64,000 nucleotides of DNA, from contig NC_013441.1 of assembly GCF_000024785.1 (NCBI RefSeq), positions 992,001 through 1,056,000 of the forward strand. Direction: 5' to 3'. Position numbers and translations under genes: made by a program. Under the pieces are notes generated by a model that worked only from the letters and a program-made list of their open reading frames with translations, made no database searches and was not told the origin of the DNA. This stretch comes from Gordonia bronchialis DSM 43247 (GTDB lineage: Bacteria; Actinomycetota; Actinomycetes; Mycobacteriales; Mycobacteriaceae). Positions 1 through 8,188 of the stretch are shown here, in pieces. Every line of letters starts with the position of its first letter. Position 1 is the stretch's first letter.

Positions 1-425
1 TCGCCCTGCCCGCGCTCGGTGTGACCTACGTCGATGACGCCGAACCCGTCGAACCCGTGGACGGGCTGGCCGCCGAACCCAAAGGCGAGACCATCCGGGT
101 GGTGGTCAGTGGCTCACGACCACCGGCGTTCTCGCAGGCGGTCGCCGACGCCCTGGGTGGTGAGGTCCTGCAGATGGGGTCGGCCGGTGCCAAGGCGATG
201 GCCGTGGTGCGCGGCGAAGCCGACGCCTACGTCCACGCCGGCGGACAGTATGAATGGGATTCCGCCGCCCCGGTTGCGGTCGCCCGGGCAAAAGGGTTGT
301 GGTGCGGGCGAATCGACGGTTCGGAGTTGGTCTACAACCGCGACGACACGTATCTGCCGGACCTGGTGATCTGCCGTCCAGAGTTCACCGACACCATCAT
401 CGGGGTGACGGCGCCGTACGCGTGA
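1..425 (+). CDS. cysQ: 3'(2'),5'-bisphosphate nucleotidase / inositol monophosphatase family protein, CysQ-like, C-terminal part
   Basis: The gene enters from the left edge; its frame is open from base 3, so only the last 141 or so codons are present. The visible part carries the C-terminal IMPase signature: GSAGAKAM, then a run of small residues leading to WDSAAP, the WD-x-A-A/P motif that holds a metal-binding aspartate. CysQ proteins remove a phosphate from 3'-phosphoadenosine 5'-phosphate during sulfate assimilation; related family members use inositol phosphates, so the substrate is inferred. The next gene lies on the opposite strand and converges on it with a gap of 12 bases. Confidence 0.8.
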   Translation, partial: ALPALGVTYVDDAEPVEPVDGLAAEPKGETIRVVVSGSRPPAFSQAVADALGGEVLQMGSAGAKAMAVVRGEADAYVHAGGQYEWDSAAPVAVARAKGLWCGRIDGSELVYNRDDTYLPDLVICRPEFTDTIIGVTAPYA

Positions 426-437
426 GCGCATCTGGGC

Positions 438-1019
438 TCAGTGCGTGAGCACGATCTTCACGATCACCACCGCCGTGGCCACGAACAGGATGGCGCCGGC
501 TCCGGCGAGGGTTGCCCGCGTGGGGCGTTCACCGTTGAGACGGTCGATCACGAAGACGATTCCGCCGATGCGGGCCAGGATGACGATCTCGGCGAGCAAC
601 TGGGCGGTGCGCGGCTCCAGCCAGTCGAACAGTCCCGCAGCGAGGACCAGGCACGGCATCACCGCCGAGGTGAGGATCGGAACCGAATTGCGCAGGTGAC
701 CCAACACCGACGCGGTCGTGGCCGGTTGAGGGCCCGCGCTGACCTGTCGGCCGATCGCCTCGGCGAACACATGGGCGATGAAAGTCGATGCGGCCGTGCC
801 CAGCACCAACGCGATCCCGAGGTGTTGCTGGGTGGGTTCCACCGGGACCAGGACGGCGAGGATCAAGACGTTCCCGTAGATATAGGCACTGATCCGTGCG
901 GCCGCGTGCCTGCGGTCCAAGGGGTTACGCCGGGAGAACAGTGGGCGGTGCAGCAGGGTGCCGCCTGTCCGCGCAGTCAGACCTGATCTCGCCGGAGAGG
1001 TCGAAATGCGGTCGGACAC
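438..1019 (-). CDS. conserved multi-pass membrane protein, unknown function
   Basis: This 193-residue protein has about five hydrophobic segments (roughly residues 43-60, 67-88, 108-130, 135-157 and 168-190) after a basic, Arg-rich N-terminus of about 40 residues. The GTG start is preceded by GGGAG at a 6-base spacing. It begins 17 bases after the stop of the EccA-type ATPase upstream, so the two are probably cotranscribed. I recognise no catalytic motif and assign no function. The operon link with the ATPase is the only functional clue. Confidence 0.7.
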   Translation of the reverse strand: MSDRISTSPARSGLTARTGGTLLHRPLFSRRNPLDRRHAAARISAYIYGNVLILAVLVPVEPTQQHLGIALVLGTAASTFIAHVFAEAIGRQVSAGPQPATTASVLGHLRNSVPILTSAVMPCLVLAAGLFDWLEPRTAQLLAEIVILARIGGIVFVIDRLNGERPTRATLAGAGAILFVATAVVIVKIVLTH

Positions 1020-1036
1020 TGTTGGCTCCCACAGGG

Positions 1037-2812
1037 TCAGTGGCTGAGCCCTGACAATACCCCGGTAAGCGCCGCACGAACGTCGCGCGCCTCGATCCGC
1101 ATCAGATCCTCCTCGGAGAGCGATGCGAAGTCGCCTTGCGCGGACAGGCGATACTCGCGTTCTTCTTCGGCCGCCTCGATGATGTTGCGGATGAAGCGTC
1201 CGTTGCCGGCGAGGTCGCTGGCGCGGCGAACCAGCGAACCCTCGGTTCGCAGATCGTGATAGAGCGGTGTGCAGGCCGCCTCGAGTTCGGTGACGGCATC
1301 GGAGGTGAGTAGCGAATCACGTTGCCGAGCAATGAATTCACCGATCCGGGCGAGTTCGTTCGGCGTGTAGGAATCGAACCGGATCCGGCGCGCGAAGCGG
1401 GAGGACAAGCCGTCGTTGGCGGCCAGGAATCGGTCGATCTCGGCGTCGTAGCCGGCGATGATCACCACGAGCCGATCGCGGTCGTCCTCCATTCGGGCGA
1501 GCAGCGTGTCGACGGCCTCGCGGCCGAAGGCGTCACCGCCGGAGAGTCCCTGCTGGATCAGCGTGTAGGCCTCGTCGATGAACAGCACTCCGTCCATCGC
1601 CGAATCGATGAGCGCCGATGTCTTGATCGCGGTGCTGCCCAGATGCTCGCCGACCATGTCGCGGCGGGTCGCCTCGATGACCTTGTCGGACTTGATGAAT
1701 CCCAGTCCGCAGTAGATCTTTGCGACGATCCGCGCGATCGTCGTCTTGCCGGTACCGGGCGGCCCGGTGAAGGCGAGATGCAGGCTGCGGGCCGAGGTGG
1801 CCAGGCCACGATCGGCGCGCACCCGGGCCAGCGTCGACGCCGACTGGAGTTTGGCGACCTGCTCCTTCACCGACTCGAGCCCGATCTGGCGGGACAGTTC
1901 GCGCTGGGCGTCGGTGACCATCTCGTCGAGTTCGGGGGCGCTATCGGCCATCACCGACTCGCCGCGCGCCGGGACCGACGCCGGATCCCACCGGTCGGTG
2001 CGTTCGGCGATGGCCTCCGGGGTGGTGACGGTGAGCCGGATGGAGGGGGAGCGCAGGGCGTCGTTGGCCGCGGTCATCGACGGGTCACGGGCGAAGACCT
2101 GCTCGAAGAGCGCTTTCGCCTTCTCCTCATGACCCTGCTCACGCAGCGCGAGCCCGAAGGCGTACATGGCGCGCGTGGTGCAGGCCGGGATCGGGCCGTC
2201 GATCGCCCGCTGTAGTCGGCGCATCCCTTCGCCGAGCATGCCCAGCTGGATGCATGCGCTGCCGGCCATGTGGTCGGCCACCGCCTGCATGCAGGTGTCG
2301 CCCCAGCGGTCCGACGAGATCAACGCGGTCAGGACGTCGGGCCAGCGCTGGGTGCGCAGATGCAGCAGCGCCCGGATAAAGTCGAGGATCGGCACGACGG
2401 CCGACGGTGGCACGTCGTCGAGCACCTGCTCGGCTCCGGCGTAGTCGTGGCCGGCGATGAGGCTCGCAGCGTAGGCGGCGGTGGCCTCGACGGCATCGGA
2501 GGCGGGGTAGTCGATGAACATGCCGGTGTACCAGCGTCCGACCAGGGTGCGCGGCGGTAGACCCAGCCGGCGCTGCTCGGCGCCGATGGTGGCGCGGGTG
2601 CGGTAGAGACCCAGCAGTACCTCGTTGCTGGCGTCGCCGCAGGCCAGGCGCCCGATCCAGGCGTCACCCACCGACGGGTCCCATTCGGTGGCGCGGGTGA
2701 AGGCCTTGGCCGCCTGGGCCGGGTCGTGCACCGGTTCCTGGCCTTCGACGGGAATGTTGAGGGAGAGCACGCCGAGTTCGAAGAGTGCCCTCGCCTTGCG
2801 GATGTCGGCCAC
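1037..2812 (-). CDS. eccA: EccA-type (CbxX/CfqX) AAA+ ATPase of type VII secretion, orphan copy
   Basis: This 591-residue protein has the EccA architecture. Residues 1-260 are helical and TPR-like (for example AAKAFTRATEWDPSVGDAW). They are followed by a CbxX/CfqX AAA+ domain with Walker A GPPGTGKTT (350-358), Walker B VLFIDEAYT (about 409-417) and a sensor region ending in SSRFARRIRF. EccA proteins are cytosolic ATPases linked to ESX secretion and substrate handling. No ESX substrate, EccB-E or mycosin gene occurs anywhere in this window, so this copy is not in a complete ESX cluster here. The start is GTG with a G-rich stretch upstream. It is divergent from purL, and a membrane protein gene follows. 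Family is confident; the actual role is open. Confidence 0.85.
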   Translation of the reverse strand: MADIRKARALFELGVLSLNIPVEGQEPVHDPAQAAKAFTRATEWDPSVGDAWIGRLACGDASNEVLLGLYRTRATIGAEQRRLGLPPRTLVGRWYTGMFIDYPASDAVEATAAYAASLIAGHDYAGAEQVLDDVPPSAVVPILDFIRALLHLRTQRWPDVLTALISSDRWGDTCMQAVADHMAGSACIQLGMLGEGMRRLQRAIDGPIPACTTRAMYAFGLALREQGHEEKAKALFEQVFARDPSMTAANDALRSPSIRLTVTTPEAIAERTDRWDPASVPARGESVMADSAPELDEMVTDAQRELSRQIGLESVKEQVAKLQSASTLARVRADRGLATSARSLHLAFTGPPGTGKTTIARIVAKIYCGLGFIKSDKVIEATRRDMVGEHLGSTAIKTSALIDSAMDGVLFIDEAYTLIQQGLSGGDAFGREAVDTLLARMEDDRDRLVVIIAGYDAEIDRFLAANDGLSSRFARRIRFDSYTPNELARIGEFIARQRDSLLTSDAVTELEAACTPLYHDLRTEGSLVRRASDLAGNGRFIRNIIEAAEEEREYRLSAQGDFASLSEEDLMRIEARDVRAALTGVLSGLSH

Positions 2813-2997
2813 CGACCCCCCTGCCCCTCTGTCTTGCGCCCCGCTGTTCTGGGCCCGCTGTTCTGGTTCCCTGCGGGTATCACCCCACGCTGTTCACGCG
2901 ACCCGAACGTGCCGGGCAACAGCCTATCGCCTGCAAGCACGAACGGAGATCGTTAGTACACCGATCTGCCGGCACGGCCCGATTTGGCACGGCTGAC

Positions 2998-3003
2998 TAG
3001 AAT
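2998..3003 (+). promoter_or_regulatory. -10 box of a leaderless purL promoter
   Basis: TAGAAT ends 7 bases before the GTG at 3011, the spacing expected if transcription starts at or next to the start codon. No Shine-Dalgarno sequence precedes this GTG. No clear -35 box was found. Confidence 0.6.
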
Positions 3004-3010
3004 CGAGCAC

Positions 3011-5311
3011 GTGAGCTCCAGTTCCCACAGCACCGTGGATACCGTCTCGATCGCCGCCCAGACTCCCGACCAACCGCAGCCCTTCCGCGAACTCGGTCTC
3101 AAGGACGACGAGTACGCGCGGATTCGCGAGATCCTCGGCCGACGACCCACCGACGCCGAGCTGGCGATGTACTCGGTGATGTGGTCTGAGCACTGCAGTT
3201 ACAAGTCGTCCAAGGTGCATCTGCGCTACTTCGGCGAGACCACCACCGATGAGATGCGCGCGGGCATGCTCGCCGGGATCGGGGAGAACGCCGGCGTCGT
3301 CGACGTGGGTGACGGGTGGGCGGTCACCTTCAAGGTGGAGTCGCACAACCACCCGAGTTACGTGGAGCCCTATCAGGGCGCGGCGACCGGCGTGGGCGGC
3401 ATCGTCCGCGACATCATGGCGATGGGCGCACGGCCGATCGCGGTGATGGATCAGCTGCGCTTCGGACCGGCCGACGCCCCGGACACGCGACGTGTCGTCG
3501 ACGGTGTGGTGCGTGGCGTCGGTGGCTACGGCAACTCGCTGGGTCTGCCCAATGTGGGCGGCGAGACCGTCTTCGACGCCAGCTATGCGGGCAACCCGCT
3601 CGTCAATGCGTTGTGCGCGGGGGTGCTGCGCACCGAGGATCTGCATCTGGCGTTCGCGTCGGGTGCCGGCAACAAGATCATCCTGTTCGGCGCGCGGACC
3701 GGCCTCGACGGGATCGGTGGCGTCTCAGTGCTGGCGTCGGAGACCTTTGACGACGAAGGGGATTCATCCGGGCCCAATCGTAAGAAGCTGCCGAGTGTGC
3801 AGGTGGGCGATCCGTTTACCGAGAAGGTGCTCATCGAGTGTTGCCTCGAGCTCTATCACGCCGGGCTGGTGGTGGGTATCCAGGATCTCGGTGGTGCTGG
3901 ATTGTCCTGTGCCACATCGGAACTGGCTGCCGCGGGTGATGGTGGCATGCATATCGACCTGGAGAAGGTGCCGATGCGCGCGGTCGGGATGACCCCGGCC
4001 GAGGTGCTCTCCAGCGAGTCGCAGGAGCGGATGTGTGCGGTGGTCACCCCGGACAACGTCGAGAAGTTTCTCGAGGTCTGCCGCAAGTGGGATGTGCTCG
4101 CGACCGTCATCGGCGAGGTCACCGACGGTGACCATCTCGTCATCACCTGGCACGGGGAGACGGTCGTCGATGCGCCGCCGCGCACCATCGCCCTCGAAGG
4201 CCCGGTCTACGAGCGTCCCGTCGCTCGCCCCGACTGGCAGGACACGGTGATCGCGTCGACCACCGAACCGCTCGAACGGCCGGCCACGCCCGACGAACTG
4301 CGGGAGACGCTGCTGAGGCTGCTGGCGTCGCCGGCTCTGTGTAGCCGCAAGTTCATCACCGAGCAGTACGACCGGTACGTGCGCGGCAACACGGTGCTCG
4401 CCGAGAATGCCGATTCCGGGATGATCCGGATCGACGAGAAGACCGGCCGCGGCATCGCTCTCGCGACGGATGCGTCGGGCCGCTACACCTTCCTCGATCC
4501 CTATCGCGGTGCGCAGCTCGCGCTCGCCGAGGCATACCGCAACGTCGCCGTCTCCGGTGCGGCGCCCAAGGCCGTGACCAACTGCCTCAACTTCGGGTCC
4601 CCGGAGGATCCTGCCGTGATGTGGCAGTTCCAGCAGGCCGTACGCGGTCTGGCCGACGGCTGCGCACAACTGGGCATCCCGGTCACCGGCGGCAACGTCA
4701 GCTTCTACAACCAGACCGGTTCGACGGCCATCCTGCCGACGCCGGTGGTGGGGGTACTCGGGGTCATCGACGACGTCCGCCGGCGCATCCCGACCGGAAT
4801 CGGCACCGAGCCGGGCGAGACGCTCATCCTGCTCGGCGAGACCCGCGACGAATTCGACGGCTCGATCTGGGCACAGGTCACCCACGATCATCTCGGCGGG
4901 GTGCCGCCGCAGGTGGACCTCGAGCGGGAACGGCTGATCGGGGAGATCTTGGTGGCCGGTTCGCGTGACGGGCTCATCTCGGCAGCCCACGACGTCAGCG
5001 AGGGCGGTCTGATCCAGACCGTCGTCGAAGCCGCACTCGCCGGCGAAACCGGTTGCCGCATACTGCTTCCCGAGGATGCCGATCCGTTCGTGTGGTTGTT
5101 CTCCGAGTCCGCCGGCCGGGTCCTGGTGGCCGTGCCGCGCACCGAGGAGTCCCGCTTCGTCGGCATGCTCGACGCCCGGCAGATGCCGTGGACGCGGATC
5201 GGCGTCGTCGATCAGGGTAGCGATTCGGTGGAGGTCCAGGATCACTTCTCGGTGACCCTCGACGAGCTGCGTCGGACGTATGAAGCCACGTTGCCCAGCC
5301 TGTTCGGCTGA
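3011..5311 (+). CDS. purL: phosphoribosylformylglycinamidine synthase subunit PurL
   Basis: PurL is the large, ATP-using subunit of FGAM synthase. It converts FGAR to FGAM in purine synthesis, with ammonia supplied through PurQ and PurS, neither of which is in this window. The 766-residue protein is the small bacterial type. It has the ammonia/nucleotide motif [10 protein letters not shown], then [20 protein letters not shown] and [10 protein letters not shown], with paired AIRS-like domains. I chose GTG 3011 over an in-frame TTG at 2984 because TAGAAT sits just upstream and would otherwise lie inside the coding sequence. It is divergent from eccA and followed by a membrane gene with its own promoter. 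The position matches Rv0803 in M. tuberculosis. Confidence 0.97.
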   Translation: MSSSSHSTVDTVSIAAQTPDQPQPFRELGLKDDEYARIREILGRRPTDAELAMYSVMWSEHCSYKSSKVHLRYFGETTTDEMRAGMLAGIGENAGVVDVGDGWAVTFKVESHNHPSYVEPYQGAATGVGGIVRDIMAMGARPIAVMDQLRFGPADAPDTRRVVDGVVRGVGGYGNSLGLPNVGGETVFDASYAGNPLVNALCAGVLRTEDLHLAFASGAGNKIILFGARTGLDGIGGVSVLASETFDDEGDSSGPNRKKLPSVQVGDPFTEKVLIECCLELYHAGLVVGIQDLGGAGLSCATSELAAAGDGGMHIDLEKVPMRAVGMTPAEVLSSESQERMCAVVTPDNVEKFLEVCRKWDVLATVIGEVTDGDHLVITWHGETVVDAPPRTIALEGPVYERPVARPDWQDTVIASTTEPLERPATPDELRETLLRLLASPALCSRKFITEQYDRYVRGNTVLAENADSGMIRIDEKTGRGIALATDASGRYTFLDPYRGAQLALAEAYRNVAVSGAAPKAVTNCLNFGSPEDPAVMWQFQQAVRGLADGCAQLGIPVTGGNVSFYNQTGSTAILPTPVVGVLGVIDDVRRRIPTGIGTEPGETLILLGETRDEFDGSIWAQVTHDHLGGVPPQVDLERERLIGEILVAGSRDGLISAAHDVSEGGLIQTVVEAALAGETGCRILLPEDADPFVWLFSESAGRVLVAVPRTEESRFVGMLDARQMPWTRIGVVDQGSDSVEVQDHFSVTLDELRRTYEATLPSLFG

Positions 5312-5327
5312 TCCTGCACTCCCAATT

Positions 5328-5333
5328 TAGGAT
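5328..5333 (+). promoter_or_regulatory. -10 box of a leaderless promoter
   Basis: TAGGAT lies 6 bases before the ATG at 5340, with no ribosome binding site between them. The spacing is close to that at purL. Confidence 0.55.
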
Positions 5334-5339
5334 GCTGGA

Positions 5340-6014
5340 ATGAGCAACCCCGGCGGATGGCCGTCGCAACACGATTCCGGATACGGCGGGCAGCAGCAAC
5401 AGCCCGTCTACGGCCAGCCGCAATACGGTCAGCCCCAATATGGTCAGCCGCAATACGGTCAGTCACCGTACGGGCAGCCCGGATACGGTCAATCGGCCTA
5501 TGGCCAGGGTCCTTACGGCCAGGGCGCCTATGGGCAGCCCGGTGGTTACCCGACACCGCGGCCGTCGGGTGGAACCGCCATCACTGCCGCGGTGCTGAGC
5601 TTCCTCGGTGGTGCCGCGGCACTGTTCGGGATCATCGCCAATGTGGTCGCGGTGGTTGCCATTGCGGCGCTGTCCGACCTCGAGGCCAGCCTCCCCGGCT
5701 GGTACACGGGTGTCCTCGTGATGAGCGTGATCGCCGAGATCATCCTGGCGGTGTTGCTGATCTGGGGCGGTGTGGCCGTTCTACGGCACAAGATGATCGG
5801 ACGCCTGCTCGTCGCCGGCGGGTGCGGGGTCGCGATCGTGTTCGGATTGATCGGGTCCATCGCCGGACTGGCCGTGGAAGCGCAATTGCGCGACGACAAC
5901 ATCAGCACCGGAATCGGAAGCGGGGCGTTCGGCTTCGTCGGTCTGATCTTCCCGGTGGCCACGATGATCCTGGTTCTGGTTCCGCCCACCGCGGAATGGA
6001 TCGCGGCCGACTGA
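5340..6014 (+). CDS. membrane protein with Gln/Tyr/Gly-rich repeat N-terminus
   Basis: The first 75 or so of 224 residues are built from short repeats such as [13 protein letters not shown] and [13 protein letters not shown], a flexible cytoplasmic low-complexity segment. Four membrane helices follow (about 81-110, 122-148, 152-180 and 190-218). At DNA level the repeat is a 15-base tandem (about 5410-5465). Small Pro/Gln/Tyr-rich-tailed membrane proteins are common in mycolata, but their roles are mostly unknown. A second protein of this style, with a different membrane domain, lies at 31823-32773. Confidence 0.7.
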   Translation: MSNPGGWPSQHDSGYGGQQQQPVYGQPQYGQPQYGQPQYGQSPYGQPGYGQSAYGQGPYGQGAYGQPGGYPTPRPSGGTAITAAVLSFLGGAAALFGIIANVVAVVAIAALSDLEASLPGWYTGVLVMSVIAEIILAVLLIWGGVAVLRHKMIGRLLVAGGCGVAIVFGLIGSIAGLAVEAQLRDDNISTGIGSGAFGFVGLIFPVATMILVLVPPTAEWIAAD

Positions 6015-6024
6015 GGTCGTCGGA

Positions 6025-6885
6025 TCAACCGAGGGCGGCGAGCGCTTCCGCATCGTCGGTGGTGATCTGGTCGACACGCAGGTCGATGAGGCGTCGGATC
6101 ATCGGGATTGACTTGCGGTCAACACGATTCACGGTGTAGCCGTCGACCAGCCGGCCGGCGTCGTGAAACGCCCCGATGATGTCGAAGGCGAGCCGGTCGG
6201 CGTCGAGGATGAGTCGGTTCTCCAGGTAGACCATCTCGGCCCGCGGCGACGCCGTCACCGCCGCCCTGACGAAGGCATCGAAGTCGCGGCTGCGCATTGC
6301 CGCGTCGGCGGCTCCGTGATGGCAAGGGTCGTAACCGATCCGGATGCCGGGGGCGGCGTCGGTGAGGATGCGCACCGCCTCCGCGTCTCCGCAGGAGAGG
6401 ATGGCGTTACGGGCGAACGGGGCCACCGCGGTGGCGAACACCTCGACCGCGACGTCGTCGAGGGCTGCGGCATCCTCCTTGAAGTCCAACTGCAGCAGGG
6501 CATCCGGCGCGACCTCGACATCGGCGAGCAACGAGGCGAGATCCTCGAGCAAGAGCACCCGCTGATAGAGCGGGCGTCCGCGATTGGACCGTAGCGAGAC
6601 CTCACGCAACTGTGCCGCCGACAGATCCGCCACCCGGCCCACACCTGTCGTCGCACGGTCGACGGTGCGATCGTGGAGGACGGCGTAGCCGCGGTCGGCG
6701 TGCAGGACGAGGTCGACCTCGACGCTGGCGCCCAGACGCATCGCCTCGATGATGCGGCGTGCGGTGAACGGCGGATCGTCGGGCCGGCGGCGCGCCCGAT
6801 GCCACTTGATGCGGGTACGGTGCCCGTCGTGGTCGAGGTGCAGCGGTGCTCCTGGCACATCGTCGGGATCGTGTCGTCGAAACAT
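6025..6885 (-). CDS. glycerophosphodiester phosphodiesterase (GDPD) family protein
   Basis: This 286-residue protein resembles the TIM-barrel GDPD family: AMRLGASVEVDLVLHADRGY is the region where GDPDs carry E-x-D metal ligands, followed by AVLHDRTVDRATTGVGRV with the His-Asp pair. The usual N-terminal AHRG motif is not evident, so activity is less certain. These enzymes split glycerophosphodiesters into glycerol 3-phosphate and an alcohol. A longer open frame runs upstream to 7071, but it crosses a repeat element. I place the start at ATG 6885, where TAGCCT (6894-6899) sits 8 bases upstream. It converges with the preceding membrane gene and is divergent from the gene at 7091. Confidence 0.7.
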   Translation of the reverse strand: MFRRHDPDDVPGAPLHLDHDGHRTRIKWHRARRRPDDPPFTARRIIEAMRLGASVEVDLVLHADRGYAVLHDRTVDRATTGVGRVADLSAAQLREVSLRSNRGRPLYQRVLLLEDLASLLADVEVAPDALLQLDFKEDAAALDDVAVEVFATAVAPFARNAILSCGDAEAVRILTDAAPGIRIGYDPCHHGAADAAMRSRDFDAFVRAAVTASPRAEMVYLENRLILDADRLAFDIIGAFHDAGRLVDGYTVNRVDRKSIPMIRRLIDLRVDQITTDDAEALAALG

Positions 6886-6912
6886 CACCGCCCAGGCTAA
6901 CCGCAGCCTCTC

Positions 6913-7037
6913 ATTGACCGTGCGCCCAGATCCGTTGATCGTGCAGGTGAACACATACATCGTGCACGGGGGTGGGGCGGCGATACCCACTGAACGTGTT
7001 CGGCTACCCGATGAACGTGTTCGCCTGCACGGTCGAC
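6913..7037. repeat. inverted element made of 21-bp units (copy 1)
   Basis: Three head-to-tail 21-base units run forward (6913-6933, 6934-6954, 6955-6975), each starting like GTTGATCGTGC. After a short centre, two units and a half-unit run in reverse (6985-7005, 7006-7026, 7027-7037). The element sits between two divergent genes. Two related elements are at 31592-31758 and 53991-54053. Confidence 0.75.
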
Positions 7038-7066
7038 GCGGGAGCGCGGATTCTCGCCCGTGAAAC

Positions 7067-7084
7067 TGCAACGTGTTCTAATTT
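7067..7084 (+). promoter_or_regulatory. KstR-type operator half-overlapping a -10 box
   Basis: TGCAACGTGTTCTA (7067-7080) fits the mycobacterial KstR pattern TNNAACNNGTTNNA. The -10 candidate TAATTT (7079-7084) overlaps its end and lies 6 bases before the ATG at 7091, so a bound TetR-family repressor would block the promoter. The regulator's identity is inferred from the motif only. Confidence 0.5.
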
Positions 7085-7090
7085 AGGGAC

Positions 7091-8188
7091 ATGACACTTC
7101 GTGTGGTCGAGTGGTCGACCGGAACCGTGGGCAGGCATGCGATCGCCGGGATCGACATCCGGCCCGACCTCGAATTGGTCGGCGTCTGGGTCTCCGACCC
7201 GGCCAAGGTGGGCCGCGACGCCGGTGAACTGGCCGGCCTCGGGCGCGAGCTGGGTGTGATCGCGACCAACGACCGCGATGCGCTCATCGCGTTGAAACCC
7301 GACTGCATCGTGCATACCGCCATGACCGATGACCGCATCTTCGAGGCCATCGAGGATCTGATCTTCTTCCTGGAGTCGGGGATCAACGTGGTCTCCAGCG
7401 GGCCGGTGGTACTGCAGTTCCCGCACGGCATCCTGCCCGCGGACATGATCGCGCGCATCGACGATGCCGGGCGCAGCGGGAATGCCAGTCTGCACGTCAA
7501 CGGCATCGACCCCGGATTCGCCAACGATGTTCTGCCACTGTCGATGACGAGCCTTTCCCAGCGCATCGACGAGGTGCGGTGCCTGGAGATCGCCGACTAT
7601 TCGACCTACTACCAGCCGGTCGTCATGTCCTCGATCTTCGGCTTCGGGCAGCCCATGGACACCACACCGATGCTGTTCACGCCGGGAGTGTTGTCGATGG
7701 CGTGGGGGCCGGTGGTGCGTCAGATCGCCGCCGGCCTGGACCTCACGCTCGACGAGCCGCTCGTCGAGCGCGTCGATCGCGTGGCCGCCGACCGCGACTA
7801 TTCGACGGTGTCGGTCGAGATTCCCGAGGGCACCATGGCGGCCGTACGCTTCGAGGTCGCCGGGCAGGTCGACGGCGTCGATCGCGTTGTCCTCGAACAC
7901 ATCACACGCACCCACCCGGACCAGTGCCCGCAGTGGCCCACGCCCCTGCAGGGGGATGGCAGCTATCGCATCGTCATCTCCGGCGAACCGCAGATGCAGG
8001 TGGAGTTCGCCCACCACGGCGAGCACGGCGACCACAACGTGTCCGGGATGATCGTCACCGCCATGCGCCTGGTGAATTCGGTTGCGGCCGTGGTGGATGC
8101 CGAGCCCGGCCTGGTCACCGCGCTGGATCTGCCGCAGGTGTGGGGGCGGGGGCTGGTGGCCGGGCGTGCGTCCGTGTCGACGTCGTAG
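7091..8188 (+). CDS. NAD(P)-binding dehydrogenase-like protein (dihydrodipicolinate reductase / 2,4-diaminopentanoate dehydrogenase-like)
   Basis: This 365-residue protein opens with a Rossmann-type start, VVEWSTGTVGRHAIAGI, and its first 130 residues look like a dinucleotide-binding domain. The larger C-terminal part resembles proteins annotated in mycobacteria as dihydrodipicolinate-reductase-like or amine-dehydrogenase-like, whose substrates are mostly unknown. A KstR-type box overlaps its likely leaderless promoter, which hints at lipid or sterol-related control. Its last 74 bases overlap the convergent, broken mmpL gene on the other strand. Confidence 0.7.
   Translation: MTLRVVEWSTGTVGRHAIAGIDIRPDLELVGVWVSDPAKVGRDAGELAGLGRELGVIATNDRDALIALKPDCIVHTAMTDDRIFEAIEDLIFFLESGINVVSSGPVVLQFPHGILPADMIARIDDAGRSGNASLHVNGIDPGFANDVLPLSMTSLSQRIDEVRCLEIADYSTYYQPVVMSSIFGFGQPMDTTPMLFTPGVLSMAWGPVVRQIAAGLDLTLDEPLVERVDRVAADRDYSTVSVEIPEGTMAAVRFEVAGQVDGVDRVVLEHITRTHPDQCPQWPTPLQGDGSYRIVISGEPQMQVEFAHHGEHGDHNVSGMIVTAMRLVNSVAAVVDAEPGLVTALDLPQVWGRGLVAGRASVSTS

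Noticed and set aside
2984..3010. TTG start nine codons upstream for purL
   Set aside because: It would put the TAGAAT promoter box inside the coding sequence and has no ribosome binding site.
3764..5245. A 493-codon open frame antisense to purL
   Set aside because: It lies wholly inside purL and its composition (His/Arg/Asp-rich) is that of a mirror frame.
6886..7071. N-terminal extension of the GDPD-like gene
   Set aside because: It would translate the 21-bp repeat element. A -10 box just upstream of ATG 6885 fits better.
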